Below, in pieces: positions 57,716-64,000 of a stretch of DNA of 64,000 bases (positions are counted from its first letter, which is position 1; each line of letters starts with the position of its first letter). The stretch is taken from positions 8,764,682-8,828,681 of the forward strand of contig NZ_CP045997.1 of the NCBI RefSeq assembly GCF_010233585.1, read 5' to 3'. Source of the stretch: Spirosoma endbachense (GTDB lineage: Bacteria > Bacteroidota > Bacteroidia > Cytophagales > Spirosomataceae). The notes under the pieces were generated by a model. That model saw nothing but the letters and a program-made list of their open reading frames with translations. It made no database searches and had not been told where the DNA came from. The position numbers and the translations under genes were made by a program.

Positions 57716-58435
57716 ATGCAAACTGGACAATCACCCGAAAACAGGAACCAGATTGACGCCTGCCGGAAGTATCTGCTTCCTGTCACATCGAACCGGTTTC
57801 TGACCCTGCTCCTCATTTCACTTTTTCAGGTTGTCAATGGATTACAGGCTTCTGCCCAGTCACTTCCCAAAACGGAATCATTATTTGATGGAAAAACCCT
57901 GGCTGGCTGGAATACCGTTGACCCCGCTCATTCCAACCTGTGGTTTGTAAAAGATAGTGTGATTAGAAGTGGGGACGGTGTAAAAAAGATACCGGAGAAT
58001 ACCTACCTATATACCCTGAAAGAATATGGTGATTTTGAATTTCGCTGCCTGTTCCGGCTGTCAGGCAACCCGTCAACGGGCATGATCAATAGTGGAATTC
58101 AATACCGATCCGTTCTTGAGGGCAGTAAAATAGTTGGGTATCAGGCTGATATTGGCAATGGATATTGGGGCGATATTTATGATGAACACCGGCGTGGAAA
58201 ACTGGTTGGTGGCGATTTGAGAACCCTCAGGCGTGTTCTTAAAGAAGATGGCTGGAATAGTTACATCATCCGCTGTAAAGGCAACCGCCATGAGCTGTAC
58301 ATCAATGGCATTAAAACCTGCGACTATATAGAGCTGGACAGCAAAATCCCATCTAAAGGCGTTATTGCCGTTCAGATTCACAGCGGGGGCGTTGCTCAGG
58401 TTGAATTCAGAGACCTGACCATATCCGAGCTTTAA
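57716..58435 (+). CDS. DUF1080 exported protein, 3-keto-disaccharide hydrolase family
   Basis: 239-aa exported beta-sandwich protein of the DUF1080 family (3-keto-disaccharide hydrolase). Characteristic words are SLFDGKTLAGWN near 55, FEFRCLFRL near 105, NSGIQYRS near 122, and IHSGGVAQVEFRDLTI at the end. The N-terminal part before the hydrophobic segment (about 27 residues) is charged and the start is uncertain. It precedes a PVC-type dehydrogenase fusion; family members cleave glycosides after 3-oxidation. Confidence 0.85.
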   Translation: MQTGQSPENRNQIDACRKYLLPVTSNRFLTLLLISLFQVVNGLQASAQSLPKTESLFDGKTLAGWNTVDPAHSNLWFVKDSVIRSGDGVKKIPENTYLYTLKEYGDFEFRCLFRLSGNPSTGMINSGIQYRSVLEGSKIVGYQADIGNGYWGDIYDEHRRGKLVGGDLRTLRRVLKEDGWNSYIIRCKGNRHELYINGIKTCDYIELDSKIPSKGVIAVQIHSGGVAQVEFRDLTISEL

Positions 58436-58510
58436 CGTTCAGCCCTGGAATGCCCAAATTCTGCTCAGAAAACCCCTTATCCTTACATGCAAGTTATACG
58501 ACCTATTCCG

Positions 58511-61381
58511 ATGAACAAGTTCCGGTTGCTCATACCCTTCCTAATTAGTAGCCTTATACTACCTGTAATGGATAGTATAGCCCAATCTTCCCAAACCAAA
58601 GTCGTTCAGGACACGGCGAAAGTTGATCGCGATTATACCCTTGAAGCGACCATGCTGGGCTTTTTTGCCAAAGATGGCTCCCGAAATCCCACCTTAAAAG
58701 CCAACAAAGGCGATCGGGTCCGCATTACGATCATCAACGGCGAGCTGATGACGCATGATATTGCGCTGGAAAAACTCGGCCTCAAAAGTAAGACCCTTCA
58801 GGAAAAAGGAACGCGTACCAGCATTACGTTCAAGGCCGATAAAAGCGATACGTATTACTGTACTGTTCCCGGACATCGGGCAGCAGGTATGGTTGGAAAC
58901 TTTGAGGTGGTCGAAGGGTCTATCACGGCGGCTACGGTTGCCGGTCAGGTGCCAATGAAGAATGGACAACCCCTGAATCTGAATTTCGAAACGGGGACAT
59001 TAAAGGATTGGACGGCCACCGGAGATGCCTTTACCAGTCCGCTTTTCGCTCAGGACGACCCATCCCCAGTTCATGAAAAAGATATGCACATCGGTTTTGA
59101 TGGAAACTATTTCCTGAGTAGTGGAGGAACCACCAACTATAAACAAACTGGAACCTTAACGTCTGTTCCTTTCACCGTAACCCAGCCGTTTGCCGCTTTT
59201 AAAGTTTCGGGCGGTGCCTTGCAGGATACGCGGGTCGAACTGGTACTGGCAGGCACAGATAAGGTCATTTTTCATAGTACCGGGCAAGGTCGTGCCACTC
59301 TCCAGCCGGTCATCGCTGATCTGCAACCGTATTTAAATCAGGATATCTTTATCCGCATCGTCGATAACGAGACGGGTATTTCGCAGATTCCGTACATTCC
59401 AAATGATAAATGGGCGCACATCAATTTTGATAATTTTCTGTTTTACGCCACTCGCCCAAACTTTCCGAACGAGCTGAAACAAAAAGATATCATCATCCTG
59501 CCACCGCTGGACCCTGTCCTGAATGCAGGGCTTTCTGGAATCAAGGCGGCACAGGCCATGACACCGCCTAAAGGCTTTAAAATCACACTGGCAGCCGCCG
59601 AACCCGATATTGTCAAACCGATTTGTTTCACGCTCGATGCACGGGGCAGGCTGTGGGTCGTTGAATCACATACCTATCCGGTTCCGGCACCGGAAGGTCA
59701 GGGACGGGACCGCATTCTGATTTTTGAGGATACGAATGGCGACGGTACGCTCGACAGCCGAAAAGTCTTTGCGGAGGGGCTAAATCTGGTCAGTGGTATT
59801 GAGGTCGGCATGGGTGGTGTGTGGCTCGGTGCAGCCCCTTATCTGTTGTTTATTCCGGCCGATTTCAAAAATGACAGGCCGGCTGGGCCTCCCCAAAAAC
59901 TACTCGATGGCTGGGGCACGCAGGATACCCATGAAGTACTGAATAGCCTGCGATGGGGCCCTGATGGCTGGCTTTACGGCACCCACGGTGTATTTACTCA
60001 TTCAAACGTGGGTAAGCCGGGGGCTCCAGACTCCGAACGGTTGAAGCTGAACGCCGGGGTCTGGCGGTATCATCCAACAAACCAACAGTTCGAACTATTT
60101 GCGGAAGGCACCAGCAACCCCTGGGGGCTGGATTTCAACGACTATGGCCATGCGTTCGTTACGGCCTGTGTGATTCCGCATATGTATCACATGATTCAGG
60201 GAGGACGTTATTTCCGGCAGGCAGGAAAGCATTTCAACCCGTATACCTACGACGATATCAAAACCCATGCCGACCACGTACACTGGGTTGGCGAGCGCGG
60301 TCCTCATGCAGGTAATTTCCGGTCGGCTTCTGCAGGAGGTGGCCATGCCCATTCCGGGGCAATGATCTACCTCGGCAATAGCTGGCCTCAGGAATACCGG
60401 AATGATATTTTCATGAATAACATCAACGGTTCCCGGTTCAACCAGGATCATCCGACCCGGTCTGGATCGGGTTATATGGTCACCCACAAATCGGATTTCA
60501 TGGCCATGAATGACTCCTGGTCGCAATGGCTGAATTTCAAGTACGACCCAAGCGGTTCGGTTTATGCCATCGACTGGTACGATAAGAACCAATGCCACAG
60601 CCCCAATCCTGACGTGCATGACAAAACCATGGGCCGAATCTTCAAGATTACCCATGAAAACGACAAATGGGTACAGGTCGATTTAGCTAAGGCATCGGAT
60701 ATGGAACTGGTTAATTATCAGTTGAACCCCAACGAATGGTATGTACGGCAAGCCCGAACGATTTTACAGGAACGTGGACCCAATAAAAAGGTACAGAAAG
60801 CTCTGAAAGAAATTCTGGCAAAAAATCCCGATGCTACCCGAAAACTACGGGCACTCTGGGCGCTGCATGTCACGAAGGGGCTCACCGACAAGGAGTTGAC
60901 CGATTTGCTGACGAATGAAAATGAATACGTCAGAAGCTGGGCCATTCAACTACTCGCCGAAGACAAAAGCGTTTCTCCGGAAACGTTGAAACAGTTTGTT
61001 ACAATGGCCCAGAACGATAATTCGGCGCTTGTTCGGCTTTATCTGGCATCGGCCATGCTGAGGCTGGAACCGGCGCAACGCTGGGATGTACTGGATGCGC
61101 TCGTTCAAAAAGAAGAAGACAAGGATGATCATAACCTGCCTTTGATGCTGTGGTATGCCGCCGAACCGCTGGCCGCTATCGATATGAAGCGGGCGCTGGA
61201 ACTGGCGCAAAAATCCAAAATGCCGAAGCATCTCCCCTACACCATTCAGCGCGTTGCGGCAATCGGTACGGAGGATTCTAAAAAAGTCCTGAAAGAATTG
61301 AATAACCGGGTCGGCAAACTGGATCATTCACACGAAAGCCATGAAATTCAGGCGTTGATTGCCAAAGTACTGGAAGAGTGA
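58511..61381 (+). CDS. Cupredoxin - PVC-type membrane-bound dehydrogenase fusion with HEAT-like end
   Basis: 956-aa exported protein. The N-terminal cupredoxin domain (residues about 40-140) has type 1 copper ligands His82, Cys117, His122 and Met127 (TYYCTVPGHRAAGM). After a beta-sandwich region comes a beta-propeller dehydrogenase domain of the PVC type (about 350-720: GFKITLAAAEPD, GRLWVVESHTYP, NPWGLDFNDYGHAF, GGGHAHSGAMIYLG). The last 220 residues are helical HEAT-like repeats. A cytochrome c domain, usual in relatives, is not seen. ATG 58511 was chosen since it starts the signal peptide MNKFRLLIPFLIS. It probably oxidises a sugar with copper as electron acceptor. Confidence 0.82.
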   Translation: MNKFRLLIPFLISSLILPVMDSIAQSSQTKVVQDTAKVDRDYTLEATMLGFFAKDGSRNPTLKANKGDRVRITIINGELMTHDIALEKLGLKSKTLQEKGTRTSITFKADKSDTYYCTVPGHRAAGMVGNFEVVEGSITAATVAGQVPMKNGQPLNLNFETGTLKDWTATGDAFTSPLFAQDDPSPVHEKDMHIGFDGNYFLSSGGTTNYKQTGTLTSVPFTVTQPFAAFKVSGGALQDTRVELVLAGTDKVIFHSTGQGRATLQPVIADLQPYLNQDIFIRIVDNETGISQIPYIPNDKWAHINFDNFLFYATRPNFPNELKQKDIIILPPLDPVLNAGLSGIKAAQAMTPPKGFKITLAAAEPDIVKPICFTLDARGRLWVVESHTYPVPAPEGQGRDRILIFEDTNGDGTLDSRKVFAEGLNLVSGIEVGMGGVWLGAAPYLLFIPADFKNDRPAGPPQKLLDGWGTQDTHEVLNSLRWGPDGWLYGTHGVFTHSNVGKPGAPDSERLKLNAGVWRYHPTNQQFELFAEGTSNPWGLDFNDYGHAFVTACVIPHMYHMIQGGRYFRQAGKHFNPYTYDDIKTHADHVHWVGERGPHAGNFRSASAGGGHAHSGAMIYLGNSWPQEYRNDIFMNNINGSRFNQDHPTRSGSGYMVTHKSDFMAMNDSWSQWLNFKYDPSGSVYAIDWYDKNQCHSPNPDVHDKTMGRIFKITHENDKWVQVDLAKASDMELVNYQLNPNEWYVRQARTILQERGPNKKVQKALKEILAKNPDATRKLRALWALHVTKGLTDKELTDLLTNENEYVRSWAIQLLAEDKSVSPETLKQFVTMAQNDNSALVRLYLASAMLRLEPAQRWDVLDALVQKEEDKDDHNLPLMLWYAAEPLAAIDMKRALELAQKSKMPKHLPYTIQRVAAIGTEDSKKVLKELNNRVGKLDHSHESHEIQALIAKVLEE

Positions 61382-61504
61382 AAACCTGGATACCATAGAA
61401 TGAACATGGAGGAGGTAAAATGAATCGTAGTGGTAAGCACCGAAAGTAGTCCGACTGTATGATTTATTATTCATTCTCCATAGTTCATAAATCCCTTACT
61501 AGCC

Positions 61505-62770
61505 ATGATGACAAGAATAGACCTGAATAGCCGACATTTGCTGAGCGGCCTACTCCTTTTCGGCTGTATTATAAACGCGTATGGTCAGGATAAATCCCTG
61601 TTTAAAGTACGCCAGCAGCAGGCCGCGAATACAACCGCAAACGCCCCTGATTCAAAGTCCATCGTGCTGTCTGATGACTTTAAAAAGACAGAAATAACGA
61701 GAGATTTTATTTCCGAAGGAGTAGCCGTCGCTGATCTGAACAAGGATGGGCTAATGGACATTGTTGCCGGTTATTACTGGTTTGAAGCGCCCAGTTGGAA
61801 ACGCCACGAGATGGCTCCTTCCCGCGTCTATGACCCTCGAAAGGAGTATAGTGATTCGTTCCTGAATATGGGAATGGATGTAAATCAGGATGGCTGGGAC
61901 GACGTCGTCATTGTTGACTTTCCCGGAAAACCGGGTTTCTGGTTTGAGAATCCCAAAAATCAACCGGGCCAATGGAAAAAACACGCTCTCGACGATTCCG
62001 TTGGCATCGCCAATGAGTCGCCGGGTTTTATTGACATAGATGGCGATGGCCGACTCGATATTCTTTGCGGGGATAAGGCGAAGAAACAGATTGTATGGCT
62101 AAAAGCGCCCGACAAACCAGGTGAAACCGCCTGGAAACGCTTCGCCCTGAGCCGGGAGAACGTACCCGGAACCGAGATCTTTTCGCACGGAATCGGGTAT
62201 GGCGACGTGAATAAGGATGGGTTTAACGATGTTGTGGTTCGTGAGGGCTGGTTTGAAGGAACGGCCGATAAAAAATCCGGCAACTGGGTATTCCATCCGG
62301 CAAATCTGGGCGAACCCTGTTCCCACATGCAGGTACTGGATGTGAATGGCGACGGAAAAAACGATGTAGTAAGCGCATCGGCCCATGCATTGGGTGTCTG
62401 GTGGCATGAGCAGGTAGTCGATGAGCAGGGTAAGCTTACTTTTAAAACCCACTTAATGAGTAACACCACAGCCCAGACTCATTCGTCGATCATGGCTGAT
62501 CTGAACGGAGATGGTCGTAAGGATTATATAACCGGAAAGCGATTTCTGGCTCACCACGGTCGTGACCCCGGCGACAGTGATCCGGCTATTCTCATGTGGT
62601 TTGAGTTTACGCCGGGTAAAGAGCCTTATTATAAAGAGCATGTTATCGACAACGACTCGGGTGCGGGGCTCAATATTGTGGCGCAGGACATGAACGGCGA
62701 CAAGAAAACCGACCTTGTTGTGGCCAATAAAAACGGGGTTTTTCTATTTGAGAATAAGATGAAGAAATAG
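61505..62770 (+). CDS. Exported FG-GAP/VCBS-repeat propeller protein
   Basis: 421-aa exported protein of seven-blade FG-GAP/VCBS type. Calcium-binding repeats are visible: VADLNKDGLMDIVAGY, GMDVNQDGWDDVVI, DIDGDGRLDILCG, GDVNKDGFNDVVV, DVNGDGKNDVVSA, DLNGDGRKDYITG and DMNGDKKTDLVVA. These are typical of surface binding or adhesion proteins and often stand beside PVC-type dehydrogenase genes. Function unknown. It ends 30-70 bp before the IS element. Confidence 0.85.
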   Translation: MMTRIDLNSRHLLSGLLLFGCIINAYGQDKSLFKVRQQQAANTTANAPDSKSIVLSDDFKKTEITRDFISEGVAVADLNKDGLMDIVAGYYWFEAPSWKRHEMAPSRVYDPRKEYSDSFLNMGMDVNQDGWDDVVIVDFPGKPGFWFENPKNQPGQWKKHALDDSVGIANESPGFIDIDGDGRLDILCGDKAKKQIVWLKAPDKPGETAWKRFALSRENVPGTEIFSHGIGYGDVNKDGFNDVVVREGWFEGTADKKSGNWVFHPANLGEPCSHMQVLDVNGDGKNDVVSASAHALGVWWHEQVVDEQGKLTFKTHLMSNTTAQTHSSIMADLNGDGRKDYITGKRFLAHHGRDPGDSDPAILMWFEFTPGKEPYYKEHVIDNDSGAGLNIVAQDMNGDKKTDLVVANKNGVFLFENKMKK

Positions 62771-62838
62771 AAATTAACCTAACGATATTATATCTGAGGG
62801 TGTCGTATGCTACTGATTGAGTTGGACAGATATTAAAA

Positions 62839-63769
62839 TCACCGAAATACCGCTTCATATTGTACATTTCCGTACCGGACTTTCTTGTACGGATACCAGC
62901 GCACCGGCGCCCGGCGAAGCTTGGGTTTACGCTTACGCTGATGCATCTGACTTGGAGTCAAATAATTTAATGATGCATGGGGGCGAACCGTGTTATAAGC
63001 ATTGATGGCTTGGGAGACGCCTTCTTCAGCTGTTGAAAAAGAAGAGAAGCCACGCGCTAATTTGCAGTCATCTTTTAGGGAGCGAAGTACCCGCTCGGCC
63101 ATCGCATTCTCGTTCGGATCACCTGATTCAGTCATACTAATAGTGGCATTCGCTTGCCTTAGGCGCTGTACATAAGTCCATGAACAATACTGCACACCCC
63201 GGTCAGAGTGGTGGATGAGTGGCTGACTAATGTCTTTACGGGCCGACAAGGCTATTTTTAAAGCATTAAGTGCTCCCTGCGCATGCATTGTCTTCTGCAA
63301 AGACCACCCCACAATTTTGCGTGAGAAGGCATCCATAATGACATACAAATAAGCATAATTGACGCCCACTGGAATGTACGTCGGATCGCTCACCGCACCG
63401 GCGGCCCGGCCAAAGTTCATTTACCCGAGTCGGCTTCAAGTCTTTAGCCATGTTGGGATACTTATAATGAGGATGATTAGACTCTGTAGTAGCCACTTTG
63501 TTGACTTTCTTTTTGGCCAACATCCCATGCTCCTTTAAGAGCAAATGCAATCGATCTCTACCTAATTTGATGCGATGGCGCATCAGGAATGTCTTCAGCT
63601 CGTTATGAAGCTTGTGAGTACCCATACCAGGTACTTCACGACGTATACGTCTGACCTCCTGCAAAATAGCATCAATTTGGAAACTCGTTCTTTCTTGCCG
63701 CCGGGTAGCCGCATACCAGGCTTGACGCACTCTGCCAAACAGTCTACAGATTAACTCCATACCCACCAA
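62839..63769 (-). pseudogene. IS3-family transposase OrfB, disrupted by a 16-bp insertion
   Basis: Coding pieces of the IS3 OrfB integrase lie in two frames: 63769-63410 (helical region, ...EHGMLAKKKVNKV and TRVNELW) and 63393-62839 (rve domain with SDPTYIPVGV, HHSDRGVQY and GDPNENAMAERVLRSLKDD). The junction carries ccgggccgccggtgcg. Removing these 16 bp restores NELWVSDPTYI, the normal start of the DDE domain, so the break is an insertion and the rest is intact. The frame upstream of TTG 63769 is open into orfA, consistent with a fusion produced by frameshifting. Confidence 0.85.
63394..63409 (-). repeat. 16-bp insertion unit inside OrfB
   Basis: Reads ccgggccgccggtgcg on the minus strand; 15 of 16 bases match each unit of the tandem repeat at 6951-6982. 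It is followed by gtg in both places. Confidence 0.8.
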
Positions 63770-63783
63770 GGGGTAGCGACGAG

Positions 63784-64000
63784 TTAATTTTTCGGCCGCC
63801 TGGCGCCAGGCTTTTTTATGATAGGGATGTGAAATTGCTCCTCTGCAATCTGAATCACAGTTTGGTAGGCCTCGGCTTGTAAGCGTAAAAATTGATTCTC
63901 GGTTTCGGCTAGTTTCTTCTCTAACATTTTGACATAATCAGCATCCCGTTTCATGGCTTTACGACGGTTTTTAGGAAATAACAGAGGAAGTAAGCGGTAC
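63784..64000 (-). CDS. IS3-family OrfA, C-terminal part
   Basis: The last 71 codons of IS3 OrfA, open to the right edge of the window. The predicted sequence includes DADYVKMLEKKLAETENQF, a leucine-zipper-like helix typical of OrfA ends, then IAEEQFHIPIIKKPGARRP and a TAA at 63784. The helix-turn-helix part is outside the window. Confidence 0.75.
   Translation of the reverse strand, partial: YRLLPLLFPKNRRKAMKRDADYVKMLEKKLAETENQFLRLQAEAYQTVIQIAEEQFHIPIIKKPGARRPKN
63811..63817 (-). promoter_or_regulatory. Programmed -1 frameshift heptamer (A AAA AAG)
   Basis: In the OrfA frame the codons are ATA AAA AAG, a classic A_AAA_AAG slippery site. The -1 frame continues without a stop into OrfB (HKKAWRQAAEKLTRRYP). 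Directly after it lies the palindrome gcctggcgccaggc, a possible stimulatory hairpin. Confidence 0.8.

Larger units (their letters stand above)
62805..64000 (-). mobile_element. IS3-family insertion sequence, cut by the right edge
   Basis: An orfA/orfB arrangement with a -1 slippery heptamer and a DDE transposase of the IS3 type lies on the minus strand. The 3' end is estimated near 62805-62820 (the sequence tgattgagttggacaga is a plausible terminal repeat), but the other end lies outside the window, so boundaries are uncertain. Confidence 0.8.

Noticed and set aside
60095..60655. 186-codon frame opposite the PVC-type dehydrogenase.
   Set aside because: Antisense to a conserved propeller region, no start context or homology pattern.

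Overview
The window is a chromosomal carbohydrate-utilisation region from a Bacteroidetes bacterium. The evidence is a SusC/SusD pair, many exported glycoside hydrolases with no Gram-positive features, Bacteroidetes-type -7 boxes (TAnnTTTG) and few Shine-Dalgarno sequences. Family content and style suggest Cytophagales (Spirosoma or a relative); that placement is inference. No rRNA, tRNA, CRISPR array or prophage was seen.

Layout. (1) 2-6925, plus strand: the end of a SusC transporter, SusD, a zinc sugar dehydrogenase, a GH43-type enzyme and a GH28 polygalacturonase. (2) 7125-7580, minus strand: a DoxX-like membrane protein. (3) 7931-52805, minus strand: 23 genes in a row. They encode PL1, a large beta-helix protein, two BNR-propeller proteins, an SGNH esterase, a DUF3826 protein, GH78, GH106, GH127, GH95, three GH2 enzymes, an (alpha/alpha)6 hydrolase, a five-bladed propeller and a beta-helix/RhaM fusion. 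Embedded among them are two Na+/solute symporters and cytosolic genes: two NanA/DapA-type aldolases, an Fe-alcohol dehydrogenase, a DUF1537 acid-sugar kinase and a PdxA2-type dehydrogenase. (4) 53272-56217, plus: an exported AGE-type epimerase, a ConA-like protein and an esterase. (5) 56253-57236, minus: a propeller protein. (6) 57716-62770, plus: a DUF1080 protein, a cupredoxin/PVC-type dehydrogenase fusion and an FG-GAP protein. (7) 62800-64000, minus: an IS3-family element cut by the right edge, whose transposase is broken by a 16-bp insertion.

How it may work together. PL1 and GH28 cut the galacturonan backbone. GH78 and GH106 remove rhamnose, the GH2 enzymes galactose or related sugars, GH127 and the GH43-like enzymes arabinose-type sugars, and GH95 L-fucose or L-galactose. 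This set resembles a rhamnogalacturonan (RG-I and especially RG-II) toolkit. Products would enter through SusCD and the two symporters. The most interesting part is 36429-43611: symporter, acid-sugar kinase, PdxA2-type dehydrogenase, aldolase, Fe-alcohol dehydrogenase and sialidase-like hydrolase. Chemically these can be joined into one route from the RG-II sugar Dha to pyruvate plus DHAP, with D-threonate as intermediate. No transcriptional regulator is encoded in the window.

Non-coding structure includes several intergenic inverted repeats inside the long minus-strand run. Three of them (13.3, 16.3 and 36.3 kb) have unrelated arms but similar tips. A 16-bp GC-rich unit occurs twice in tandem at 6951-6982 and once inside the transposase.
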